Shown: positions 1 to 6,729 of the stretch, one piece after another
Position numbering within the stretch: the first letter of the stretch is position 1
How the letters are laid out: the number at the start of each line of letters is the position of its first letter
Program-made: the position numbers and the translations under genes
Assembly (NCBI GenBank): GCA_003449195.1
Contig: DMID01000055.1
Location: 2,724 to 15,335 of the forward strand
Origin: Lysobacteraceae bacterium
GTDB lineage: Bacteria; Pseudomonadota; Gammaproteobacteria; Xanthomonadales; Xanthomonadaceae
DNA: 12,612 nt
Direction of reading: 5' to 3'
The notes under the pieces: generated by a model
Told to the model about the DNA's origin: nothing
Seen by the model: only the letters and a program-made list of their open reading frames with translations
Databases searched by the model: none

Positions 1-953
1 GCCTCAACGTGCAGGACTTCGTTGATGGCATTCCCGGCCGCAAGCTGGAGGCCGTCGACGACGCCGGTCTGGATCGTGCAGCGCTGGCCCGGCGTGGCGC
101 CGATATCGTGCTGAAAATGGTGCTGGAAGACGGCTATTTCCATGCCGATCCGCATCCCGGCAATATTTTCTACATGCGCGACGGCCGCATCGGCGTGATC
201 GACTTCGGCATGGTCGGTGCGCTGTCCGAAACGCGCCGTTTCCAGGTCGCGCAGCTGCTGCACGGGCTGGTCGAGCAGGAGCCGCAGGTGGTTGCCGACG
301 TACTGCTGGACTGGGCCGGCGGCGTGGAGGTGGATGAAGCGCGCCTGCAGCAGGACATCAGCCAATTCGTCGATCAATACTGCGGCGTACCGTTGAAGGA
401 CCTGCGCATCGGCCTGATGCTCGGCGACATCACCCAGTTGCTGCGCAGCTACAGCCTGACCTTGCCGGCCGACCTCGCGCTGATGATCAAGGCCTTCCTG
501 ACCCTGGAAGGCATGGGCCGGCAGCTGGATCCGGACTTCGACATGGCCAGTGCGGCGCGCCCATTCCTGGAACGGGTGGTGCTGCAGCGCTATGCACCCA
601 AGGCGCTGCTCAAGCGTGGCCGCCGCAGCCTGCTTGGGATGTTGGATCTCGCCGGTGAACTGCCGCGCGATCTACGCCGGCTGGTGCAGGCTGCAAGGCG
701 CGGGCAGTTGAAGCTGCGCGTGGAAACCACGGCGTTGCAGGGCTTTGGCGATCAGGTGAACCGGGCCGCCAACCGCCTGGTGGTCGGTGTCATTACGGCT
801 GCCTTGATCATTGGCTCCTCGATCGTGATGCACAGCGTAGGTGGGCTTTCAAGCCGCTGGTTCCTGGCGCTCGGCCTGGGCGGCTTCGTCGGTGCGGGCA
901 TTTGCGGGGTGTGGATACTGTTCTCGATCTGGCGCAGCGGTCGCCACCACTGA
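1..953 (+). CDS. ABC1/UbiB-family atypical kinase, 3' part only
   Basis: This is the C-terminal part of an AarF/ABC1/UbiB-family protein; the reading frame is already open at the left edge, so the N-terminus lies outside the window. Numbered from the GTG at position 9, HADPHPGN at about residues 45-52 is the catalytic-loop signature of the family and IDFG at about 64-67 is the metal-binding DFG equivalent. Two hydrophobic segments close the protein (about 257-278 and 284-307), matching the C-terminal membrane anchor of UbiB. Family members act at the inner membrane and support ubiquinone biosynthesis, probably as an ATPase/kinase-like factor rather than an enzyme of the ring. It is followed after 51 bases by lexA, which has its own promoter. 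No ubiE or ubiJ gene is visible next to it, so whether it is UbiB proper or a paralogue cannot be decided here. Confidence 0.85.
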   Translation, partial: LNVQDFVDGIPGRKLEAVDDAGLDRAALARRGADIVLKMVLEDGYFHADPHPGNIFYMRDGRIGVIDFGMVGALSETRRFQVAQLLHGLVEQEPQVVADVLLDWAGGVEVDEARLQQDISQFVDQYCGVPLKDLRIGLMLGDITQLLRSYSLTLPADLALMIKAFLTLEGMGRQLDPDFDMASAARPFLERVVLQRYAPKALLKRGRRSLLGMLDLAGELPRDLRRLVQAARRGQLKLRVETTALQGFGDQVNRAANRLVVGVITAALIIGSSIVMHSVGGLSSRWFLALGLGGFVGAGICGVWILFSIWRSGRHH

Positions 954-968
954 TCTTCGCCGAGGGGC

Positions 969-996
969 TTGCAGATCTTTTTGTTAGTAGTAATAC
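969..996 (+). promoter_or_regulatory. Candidate lexA promoter overlapping the operator
   Basis: TTGCAG (969-974) and TAATAC (991-996) are separated by 16 bases and resemble sigma-70 -35 and -10 elements. Transcription would start near 1003-1005, at or beside the lexA ATG, giving a leaderless or nearly leaderless mRNA. The -10 hexamer lies inside the LexA palindrome, so a bound repressor would exclude polymerase. The promoter is inferred from the sequence only. Confidence 0.5.
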
Positions 997-1002
997 TACT
1001 AA
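984..1002. promoter_or_regulatory. LexA operator (SOS box, xanthomonad type)
   Basis: TTAGTAGTAATACTACTAA is a perfect inverted repeat with two 9-base arms around one central base. It agrees with the LexA-binding motif I recall for Xanthomonas and Xylella (TTAG-N6-TACTA), which differs from the E. coli CTGT-N8-ACAG box. It ends two bases before the lexA start codon, which points to autorepression relieved by DNA damage. I see no second copy of this palindrome in the window. Confidence 0.93.
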
Positions 1003-1004
1003 CC

Positions 1005-1652
1005 ATGAACCTCACCGACACCCAGCAGGCCATCCTCGACTTGATCGCTGAGCGCATCGAGGCCGAGGGCATGCCGCCATCGCAGACCGAGATCGCCCGC
1101 GCCTTTGGTTTCAAGGGTGTGCGCTCGGCCCAGTACCACCTGGACGCACTGGAAGCGGCTGGCGCCATCGAGCGCGTTCCCGGCCGTGCCCGCGGCATCC
1201 GCCTGCTGCGTCAGGAAGGCGAGGGCGATGCCGAGTCGCATGCGCCTGTGCAGGCTGCCAATGACGATGTGCTGCGCCTACCGATCCTGGGTCGGGTCGC
1301 TGCTGGTCTGCCGATTGGCGCGGACATCGGCTCGGACGATTACGTCGTACTGGACAAGGTGTTCTTCTCGCCGGCGCCGGATTACCTGCTGAAAGTGCAG
1401 GGTGATTCGATGATCGATGAAGGCATTTTCAATGGCGACTTGATCGGTGTTCATCGCACCCGTGATGCCGTTTCCGGGCAGATCGTGGTCGCCCGCATCG
1501 ACGATGAGATCACGGTCAAGCTGCTGAAGATCGCCAAGGACCGCATCCGCCTGCTGCCGCGCAACCCGGACTACGCGCCGATCGAGGTCCTGCCCGATCA
1601 GGATTTCTCCATCGAAGGGCTGTATTGCGGCCTGCTCAGGCCAAATCGCTGA
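1005..1652 (+). CDS. lexA: LexA SOS-response repressor / self-cleaving protease
   Basis: A 215-residue LexA, slightly longer than the roughly 202 residues of E. coli. Residues 1-68 form the winged-helix DNA-binding domain, with MPPSQTEIARAFGF at 23-36. The C-terminal domain is an S24-type peptidase: the self-cleavage site is A100-G101, the nucleophile is S135 in QGDSM, and the general base is K172 in ITVKLL. Contact of the C-terminal domain with RecA-ssDNA filaments triggers cleavage and opens the SOS regulon. I chose the ATG at 1005 because the N-terminus then aligns with E. coli LexA; an in-frame upstream TTG at 969 would add 12 residues encoded by the operator itself. No Shine-Dalgarno sequence precedes this ATG because the operator occupies that space. 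recA and recX follow on the same strand. The recognition helix differs from that of E. coli, in keeping with the different operator. Confidence 0.97.
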   Translation: MNLTDTQQAILDLIAERIEAEGMPPSQTEIARAFGFKGVRSAQYHLDALEAAGAIERVPGRARGIRLLRQEGEGDAESHAPVQAANDDVLRLPILGRVAAGLPIGADIGSDDYVVLDKVFFSPAPDYLLKVQGDSMIDEGIFNGDLIGVHRTRDAVSGQIVVARIDDEITVKLLKIAKDRIRLLPRNPDYAPIEVLPDQDFSIEGLYCGLLRPNR

Positions 1653-1759
1653 AACCGGCCGGTGTGAGGCGCGCGGAATTGAAACCAGCTGAGCCCGGAT
1701 CTGCGCATTTCGCAGCCGCAACTGACTGTTTTCCTTACGTAGGGCGGGTGTTTGGGCCG

Positions 1760-1787
1760 CTGTCGGTATCCTTGTCGGCCAAATAAT
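1760..1787 (+). promoter_or_regulatory. Weak candidate recA promoter
   Basis: In the 232 bases between lexA and recA the best AT-rich hexamer is AATAAT (1782-1787), close to the TATAAT consensus, with CTGTCG (1760-1765) 16 bases upstream as a poor -35 element. It would give a recA leader of about 90 bases. No palindrome like the lexA operator is visible in this gap. The assignment is tentative. Confidence 0.25.
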
Positions 1788-1884
1788 TTTGTCGTCTCGG
1801 TTGCAGTCTCAGCCTGTGCGATACGACACCCCTACAGTGGACCCCATGACGAAATCAACGAAATCAACCCCGAGGACGAACACG

Positions 1885-2916
1885 ATGGACGAGAACAAGA
1901 AGCGCGCACTTACCGCCGCACTGAGTCAGATCGAAAAGCAGTTCGGCAAAGGCTCGGTAATGCGTATGGGCGACCGTGTTGTCGAACCCGTCGAAGTGAT
2001 CCCAACGGGCTCGTTGATGCTGGACATCGCACTGGGCATCGGCGGTCTGCCCAAGGGCCGCGTGGTCGAGATCTACGGTCCGGAATCCTCCGGCAAGACC
2101 ACCCTGACCCTGCAGGCCATTGCCGAATGCCAGAAGCTGGGCGGCACCGCTGCCTTCATCGACGCCGAGCACGCACTGGATCCGATCTACGCGGCCAAGC
2201 TGGGCGTCAATGTAGACGACCTGCTGCTGTCGCAGCCGGACACCGGCGAGCAGGCGCTGGAAATCGCCGACATGCTGGTGCGTTCGGGCTCGATCGACAT
2301 CGTGGTGATCGACTCGGTGGCCGCGTTGACGCCGAAGGCCGAAATCGAGGGCGAGATGGGCGACCAGCTGCCCGGCTTGCAGGCCCGCCTGATGAGCCAG
2401 GCGCTGCGCAAGCTGACCGGCAACATCAAGCGTTCCAACACGCTGGTGGTCTTCATCAACCAGTTGCGCATGAAGATCGGCGTGATGATGCCCGGCCAGA
2501 GTCCGGAAACCACCACCGGCGGCAACGCGCTGAAGTTCTATGCCTCGGTGCGCCTGGATATCCGCCGCATCGGCGCGATCAAGAAGGGCGACGAGATCAT
2601 CGGCAACCAGACCAAGATCAAGGTCGTCAAGAACAAGCTGGCACCGCCTTTCAAGCAGGTGATCACCGAGATTCTCTACGGCGAAGGCATCAGCCGCGAG
2701 GGCGAGCTGATCGACATGGGCGTGGACGCCAAGCTGGTCGACAAGGCGGGCGCCTGGTACAGCTACGGCGACGAGCGCATCGGCCAGGGCAAGGACAACG
2801 CCCGCATCTATCTGCGTGAAAACCCGCAGGTGGCCGCAAAACTGGAAGCCGAGCTGCGCGAAAAATTCCAGCCGTCCGAAGCTTCGCGCGACGAGGACGA
2901 AGGCGACGACGATTGA
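1885..2916 (+). CDS. recA: RecA recombinase
   Basis: A 343-residue RecA. It forms ATP-dependent filaments on single-stranded DNA, carries out strand exchange and activates LexA cleavage. Walker A is GPESSGKTT (65-73), the catalytic glutamate is E95 in IDAEHALDP, and Walker B ends at D143 in VVIDS. Loop L1 lies around residues 155-165 and loop L2 around 194-211. L2 reads GVMMPGQSPETT where E. coli has GVMFGNPETT, so it is two residues longer and lacks the phenylalanine. The C-terminus is acidic (DEDEGDDD), as is usual. I chose the ATG at 1885 because GAGGA at 1872-1876 is a well-spaced ribosome-binding site and MDENKKRAL is the family N-terminus; in-frame starts upstream (for example 1846) lack both. 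lexA lies upstream, and recX follows after 136 bases. Confidence 0.98.
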   Translation: MDENKKRALTAALSQIEKQFGKGSVMRMGDRVVEPVEVIPTGSLMLDIALGIGGLPKGRVVEIYGPESSGKTTLTLQAIAECQKLGGTAAFIDAEHALDPIYAAKLGVNVDDLLLSQPDTGEQALEIADMLVRSGSIDIVVIDSVAALTPKAEIEGEMGDQLPGLQARLMSQALRKLTGNIKRSNTLVVFINQLRMKIGVMMPGQSPETTTGGNALKFYASVRLDIRRIGAIKKGDEIIGNQTKIKVVKNKLAPPFKQVITEILYGEGISREGELIDMGVDAKLVDKAGAWYSYGDERIGQGKDNARIYLRENPQVAAKLEAELREKFQPSEASRDEDEGDDD

Positions 2917-2922
2917 TCCGTG

Positions 2923-2957
2923 GCCGGGGCGATGCTGTCAGTGGCATCGCTCCCGGC
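2923..2957 (+). terminator. Strong hairpin after recA, possible attenuator
   Basis: Six bases after the recA stop codon, 2923-2935 pairs with 2944-2957: 13 base pairs with one bulged T (2951) and an 8-base loop. It is GC-rich but is not followed at once by a T-run; the nearest T-rich stretch begins at about 2979. In E. coli a leaky terminator between recA and recX keeps RecX low. This hairpin sits in the equivalent place, but it is not a textbook intrinsic terminator. Confidence 0.5.
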
Positions 2958-3052
2958 CCGGCTCATGCCGATGCCCCGTTTCTTGTTGTTGATTGCGGAA
3001 TGGACAGGGCAAACACGGGCTGGGCCGAGTGTTGCAAGGGAAGTGATCCGCA

Positions 3053-3562
3053 ATGGATGACGATGATTTGGCCCGGCCGCGCAGCCGGCGTGCACGGCGC
3101 GAACCCACGCCGGTACAACGGGCACTCGGCTTGCTGGTGCGGCGCGAACATTCGCGCAAGGAGCTGACCCGCAAGCTGTCTGCGCGCGGCGTGGATCCGG
3201 ACGCTGCGAGGGCCGCGGTGGACAAGCTGGCCGACGAGGGCTGGCAAAACGATGTCCGCTTTGCCGAATCGCTGGTGCGCCAGCGCGCCCTGTCCGGCTA
3301 TGGTCCCGTGCATATCCGCGCCGAGCTGGGAACGCACGGGCTGGACAGCGATTTGATCGCCACGGCGGTGGCCGGCTGGGACGGCGACTGGGCCGAAAAC
3401 GCGCGTGAACTGGTGTGCCGCCGCTATGGCGAGGCCGGGCCGGACGGGCTCGAGCAACGGCGCAAGGCAGCCGCAATGCTGGCTCGCCGCGGCTTCCCCG
3501 CCGACTGCATCCGTTCGGCCACCCGCTACGACCCGGAGGACTGGGAGGGCGGGGGCTGCTAA
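3053..3562 (+). CDS. recX: RecX regulator of RecA
   Basis: A 169-residue protein of the RecX family. RecX binds within the RecA filament groove and limits filament extension and ATPase and coprotease activity. The sequence shows the family's small helical repeats: an N-terminal unit around QRALGLLVRREHSRKEL (residues 23-39), a second around KLADEGWQNDVRFAESLVRQ (59-78), and GYGPVHIRAELGTHGL (82-97). The first 20 residues are acidic and then very arginine-rich. The start at 3053 is supported by AAGGGAAG at 3036-3043. It follows recA after 136 bases that include a strong hairpin, so it is probably co-transcribed at a reduced level, as in other proteobacteria. alaS begins 80 bases downstream. 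The last residues (EDWEGGGC) are not conserved, to my knowledge. Confidence 0.93.
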   Translation: MDDDDLARPRSRRARREPTPVQRALGLLVRREHSRKELTRKLSARGVDPDAARAAVDKLADEGWQNDVRFAESLVRQRALSGYGPVHIRAELGTHGLDSDLIATAVAGWDGDWAENARELVCRRYGEAGPDGLEQRRKAAAMLARRGFPADCIRSATRYDPEDWEGGGC

Positions 3563-3565
3563 TCT
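3558..3565 (+). promoter_or_regulatory. Candidate -10 element for alaS
   Basis: GCTAATCT overlaps the recX stop codon and contains TAATCT (3560-3565), a TAnnnT-type -10. I see no convincing -35 hexamer. The same GCTAANNT pattern precedes csrA and ppiD, which is the main reason for listing it. It would give an alaS leader of roughly 70 bases that contains the nested stem-loop. Confidence 0.3.
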
Positions 3566-3594
3566 TGTCGGCCCAGAGAGGCCTGCGGCCGTCC

Positions 3595-3635
3595 CGGTTG
3601 GCCGGGCGTCGGACAGGCCGTCCGCTCGCCAACCG
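3595..3635 (+). promoter_or_regulatory. Nested stem-loop in the alaS leader
   Basis: An outer perfect 8-base stem (CGGTTGGC 3595-3602 with GCCAACCG 3628-3635) encloses an inner perfect 5-base stem (CGGAC 3610-3614 with GTCCG 3620-3624, loop AGGCC). The structure ends seven bases before the alaS ATG, in the place normally used by a Shine-Dalgarno sequence, and no clear Shine-Dalgarno is present. It could control alaS translation or bind a protein; the function is inferred. Confidence 0.5.
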
Positions 3636-3642
3636 CAAGCCC

Positions 3643-6306
3643 ATGAACGCATCGACCCAGAACGAACCCACCAAGATCAGCACTGCCCGGATTCGCAGCG
3701 ATTTCCTCGAATTCTTCCGGAGCAAGGGCCACACCATCGTCCCGTCCGCGCCGCTGGTGCCGGGCAACGACCCGACCCTGCTGTTCACCAACTCGGGCAT
3801 GGTCCAGTTCAAGGACGTGTTCCTCGGGGCGGAGAAGCGCAGCTACGTGCGCGCGGCGGACGTGCAGCGTTGCCTGCGTGCCGGCGGCAAGCACAACGAC
3901 CTGGACCAGGTGGGCTACACCGCCCGCCATCACACCTTCTTCGAGATGCTGGGCAACTGGTCCTTCGGCGATTATTTCAAGAAGGACGCCATCGCGTGGG
4001 CATGGGAGCTGCTGACCTCGGTGTTCAAGCTGCCGCCCGAACGCCTGTTGGTCACCGTCTACCACACCGACGATGAAGCCCATGCCCTGTGGCGCGACAT
4101 GGTCGGCGTGCCGGAAGACCGCATCGTGCGCATCGGCGACAACAAGGGCGCACCGTACGCGTCCGACAACTTCTGGCAGATGGCCGATACCGGCCCCTGC
4201 GGCCCGTGCACCGAGATCTTCTACGACCATGGCGCGCATATCGCCGGCGGCCCTCCGGGCTCGCCCGACGAAGACGGTGACCGCTACATCGAAATCTGGA
4301 ACCTGGTGTTCATGCAGTTCGACCGCCAGCCCGACGGCACGCTGGTGCCGCTGCCGGCACCGTGCGTGGATACCGGCATGGGTCTGGAGCGCCTGGCGGC
4401 AATCCTGCAGCATGTTCATTCCAACTACGAGATCGACCTGTTCCAGGCGCTGATCGCCAAGGCAGCCGAGCTCACCGGTACCACGGACCTGGAAAACAAG
4501 TCGCTGCGGGTGATCGCGGACCACATCCGTGCCTGTTCGTTCCTGATCGTCGATGGCGTGTTGCCCTCCAACGAGGGGCGCGGTTACGTGCTGCGCCGGA
4601 TCATCCGCCGCGCCCTGCGTCATGGCTGGATGCTCGGCGTGCGCGGCACCTTCTTCCACAAGATGGTGCCGACGCTGGTCGACTTGATGGGCGAAGCCTA
4701 TCCGGAACTCCCGGCTGCGCAGGCCGCGGTGGAAAAGGCTCTGAAAGCCGAGGAAGAGCGCTTCGCCGAAACGCTGGATTCGGGCATGCGCATCTTCGAC
4801 GACGTGGCGGCCAAGGCAGACGGCACGATCCCGGGCGAGGACGTGTTCCGTCTGTATGACACTTACGGTTTTCCGACCGACCTGACCGCCGACATTGCCC
4901 GTGAGCGCGGCTTGTCGGTGGACATGGACGGCTTCGAGTCGGCAATGGAGCGCCAGCGTGAAACCGCGCGCGCCGCCGGCAAGTTCGTCTCCCACACCAG
5001 TCTGCCGGCCGAACTGGTCGCGCAGTTGCCGGCCACCGGCTTCCTCGGCTACGACGCGCTGCAGGCCGATGGCCTGAAGGTGGTCGCGCTGTTGAAGGAT
5101 GGTTTGCCGGTGGCGTCCATTGATGCCGGCGACGAAGCGGTGGTGTTCCTCGACCGCACGCCGTTCTATGCCGAATCAGGCGGCCAGGTGGGCGATACCG
5201 GCGTGCTGTCCACCGGCGCGCTGCGTTTCGCCATCAGCGACACGCACAAGTTTGCCGGGCAGTTTCACGGCCATCTCGGCAGATTGGCCGGCGGCACGTT
5301 GAAAGTGGGTGATGCCGTGTCTGCCGCGGTCGATGTCAAGCGGCGGCAGGCCACCGTGCTCAACCATTCGGCCACCCACTTGCTGCATGCCGCATTGCGC
5401 GAGTTGCTGGGTACCCACGTGCAGCAGAAGGGCTCGCTGGTGGCGCCGGATCGTCTGCGCTTCGACTTCTCGCACTTCCAGCCGATGACGGCGGAGGAAC
5501 TGGCCGTGGTCGAGCGCCGCGTCAACGAGCAGGTGCGTGCCAATGATGCGGCAGAAGTGCGCCAGATGGGCATGCAGGAAGCGCTGGATTTCGGTGCGAT
5601 GGCCTTGTTCGGCGAGAAGTACGGCGAGCGCGTGCGCGTGCTGAAAATGGGTGACTTCTCCACCGAGCTGTGCGGCGGCACCCACGTGCACCGTACCGGC
5701 GACATCGGCCTGTTCAAGATCGTGTCCGAGAGCGGCGTGTCCGCCGGCGTGCGCCGCATCGAGGCGGTGACCGGGCAGGGCGCGCTCGATCTGGTCGATG
5801 CCGAAGAGCATCGCCTGCAGGAGGCCGCCACGTTGCTCGGCGGCAATGCAGGCGATGTGGTCGACAAGGTGCAGCATCTGGTCGAGCGGCAGAAAAAGCT
5901 CGAACGAGAACTCGAAGCCCTGAAGACCAAGGTGGCGTCCAGTGTGACGTCCGACCTGGCCGGGCAGGCCGTGGATGTGGGCGGGGTCAAGGTACTGGCC
6001 GTGCGGCTGGAAAACTTCGACGCCAAGGCCTTGCGCGAGGCCATCGACCGGCTCAAGCAACAGTTGGGCGATGCAGTGATCGTGCTGGCCGGTGCCATCG
6101 ACGGCAAGGTCGCGCTGGTGGCAGGCGTGAACGGCAGCGCAACGGGCAAGGTGAAGGCGGGGGAACTGTTGGCCCATGTTGCCGGTCAGATTAATGGCAA
6201 GGGCGGCGGCCGCCCGGATCTCGCTCAGGGTGGTGGCGAGGACGGGCCCGCCCTTGCCTCTGCCTTGCAGGGCGTGAGCGGCTGGGTGCGGCAGCGGCTC
6301 GGCTGA
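3643..6306 (+). CDS. alaS: Alanyl-tRNA synthetase
   Basis: An 887-residue class II synthetase (E. coli 876) that charges tRNA-Ala. The catalytic core carries RAGGKHNDLDQVGYTARHH and FFEMLGNWSFGDYFK (about residues 85-115), then SDNFWQMADTGPCGPC and DTGMGLERLA, the class II motif 3. The editing domain that removes mischarged serine and glycine has zinc-site residues H575 and H579 (HSATH) and C677 and H681 (CGGTH). A coiled segment around 745-770 leads to the C-Ala domain, which ends with the glycine-rich GKGGGRPDLAQGGG. I start it at the ATG at 3643 because MNASTQNEPTKISTARIRSDF fits the family N-terminus; the frame is open upstream to 3415, but that stretch overlaps recX and is unlike AlaRS. 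No good Shine-Dalgarno is present; a stem-loop occupies that place. csrA follows, as in many gammaproteobacteria. Confidence 0.98.
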   Translation: MNASTQNEPTKISTARIRSDFLEFFRSKGHTIVPSAPLVPGNDPTLLFTNSGMVQFKDVFLGAEKRSYVRAADVQRCLRAGGKHNDLDQVGYTARHHTFFEMLGNWSFGDYFKKDAIAWAWELLTSVFKLPPERLLVTVYHTDDEAHALWRDMVGVPEDRIVRIGDNKGAPYASDNFWQMADTGPCGPCTEIFYDHGAHIAGGPPGSPDEDGDRYIEIWNLVFMQFDRQPDGTLVPLPAPCVDTGMGLERLAAILQHVHSNYEIDLFQALIAKAAELTGTTDLENKSLRVIADHIRACSFLIVDGVLPSNEGRGYVLRRIIRRALRHGWMLGVRGTFFHKMVPTLVDLMGEAYPELPAAQAAVEKALKAEEERFAETLDSGMRIFDDVAAKADGTIPGEDVFRLYDTYGFPTDLTADIARERGLSVDMDGFESAMERQRETARAAGKFVSHTSLPAELVAQLPATGFLGYDALQADGLKVVALLKDGLPVASIDAGDEAVVFLDRTPFYAESGGQVGDTGVLSTGALRFAISDTHKFAGQFHGHLGRLAGGTLKVGDAVSAAVDVKRRQATVLNHSATHLLHAALRELLGTHVQQKGSLVAPDRLRFDFSHFQPMTAEELAVVERRVNEQVRANDAAEVRQMGMQEALDFGAMALFGEKYGERVRVLKMGDFSTELCGGTHVHRTGDIGLFKIVSESGVSAGVRRIEAVTGQGALDLVDAEEHRLQEAATLLGGNAGDVVDKVQHLVERQKKLERELEALKTKVASSVTSDLAGQAVDVGGVKVLAVRLENFDAKALREAIDRLKQQLGDAVIVLAGAIDGKVALVAGVNGSATGKVKAGELLAHVAGQINGKGGGRPDLAQGGGEDGPALASALQGVSGWVRQRLG

Positions 6307-6355
6307 ATCCTGACGGCGGTCAATCGGCGCGTGAGCATCAGTGAGCCTGTTCGGC

Positions 6356-6385
6356 TTGCTGCTGCCCGCCGGTAACCGCTAACAT
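6356..6385 (+). promoter_or_regulatory. Candidate csrA promoter
   Basis: TTGCTG (6356-6361) and TAACAT (6380-6385, within GCTAACAT) are separated by 18 bases. This would start transcription near 6392 and leave a csrA leader of about 85 bases. It lies in the 171-base gap after alaS, where I see no clear alaS terminator, so read-through from alaS is also likely. Confidence 0.45.
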
Positions 6386-6413
6386 CGGACCTCTTTAGAC
6401 CAATCAAGGGAAG

Positions 6414-6435
6414 TGCCGCAGGGCGGACAGCGGCA
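6414..6435 (+). promoter_or_regulatory. Hairpin with GGA in its loop, csrA leader
   Basis: TGCCGC (6414-6419) pairs perfectly with GCGGCA (6430-6435) and displays GGA (6425-6427) in a 10-base loop. GGA in a hairpin loop is the core of CsrA-binding sites. Further GGA triplets lie at 6387, 6409, 6450, 6465 and 6473, the last inside the ribosome-binding site. This suggests that CsrA represses its own translation, which is known for some relatives; here it is inferred. Confidence 0.45.
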
Positions 6436-6477
6436 GGGCGCCGAGAATCGGATGCCGGCTTCCGGGAGAACAGGAAC

Positions 6478-6681
6478 ATGTTGATTCTGACTCGACGCGT
6501 GGGCGAAACGCTGATGATCGGTGACTCGGTCACCGTCACCGTGCTGGGCGTCAAGGGCAACCAGGTACGCATCGGCATCACTGCACCGAAGGACGTTGCC
6601 GTGCACCGCGAGGAGATCTACCAGCGCATCCAGCGCGGCGAAGAATCCGTGGCGGCAGATGGCGATTCCGCCGAATCCTGA
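6478..6681 (+). CDS. csrA: CsrA/RsmA post-transcriptional regulator
   Basis: A 67-residue CsrA, a few residues longer than the 61 of E. coli and close to the length I recall from xanthomonads. CsrA is a dimeric RNA-binding protein that binds GGA motifs in mRNA leaders and so changes translation and stability of carbon-storage, motility, biofilm and virulence genes. The N-terminus MLILTRRVGETLMIGD is diagnostic and contains the RNA-contacting arginines R6 and R7. GITAPKDVAVHREEIYQRI (residues 33-51) supplies the second RNA-contact region and the helix. The last 15 residues are acidic and variable. AGGA at 6472-6475 is a good ribosome-binding site. It lies between alaS and tRNA-Ser(GCU), the same order as E. 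coli alaS-csrA-serV. Its leader has several GGA triplets, one in a hairpin loop. Confidence 0.97.
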   Translation: MLILTRRVGETLMIGDSVTVTVLGVKGNQVRIGITAPKDVAVHREEIYQRIQRGEESVAADGDSAES

Positions 6682-6691
6682 GCGTTCAGGG

Positions 6692-6720
6692 TTTACCCGC
6701 TCGATTCAAACGGGTATTCT
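6692..6720 (+). promoter_or_regulatory. Promoter of the tRNA-Ser gene
   Basis: TTTACC (6692-6697) and TATTCT (6715-6720) are separated by 17 bases and followed by the GC-rich stretch GCGCGCCCCG, a discriminator typical of stringently controlled stable-RNA promoters. An inverted repeat ACCCG/CGGGT (6695-6699 and 6711-6715) lies across the spacer. The predicted start is near 6727, about 70 bases before the mature tRNA. Confidence 0.65.
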
Positions 6721-6729
6721 GCGCGCCCC

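Noticed and set aside
1629..1661. Inverted repeats GGCCTG/CAGGCC and CCGGCCGG at the end of lexA as a terminator
   Set aside because: There is no T-run, the first lies inside the coding sequence, and such GC palindromes are frequent at this base composition.
1752..2819. 355-codon frame over recA
   Set aside because: It is a +1-type shadow of recA, made of Arg/Gly/His-rich sequence, while the recA frame holds every expected motif.
3415..3642. 76-residue in-frame extension of alaS
   Set aside because: It overlaps recX, is unlike any AlaRS N-terminus, and the ATG at 3643 aligns with the family.
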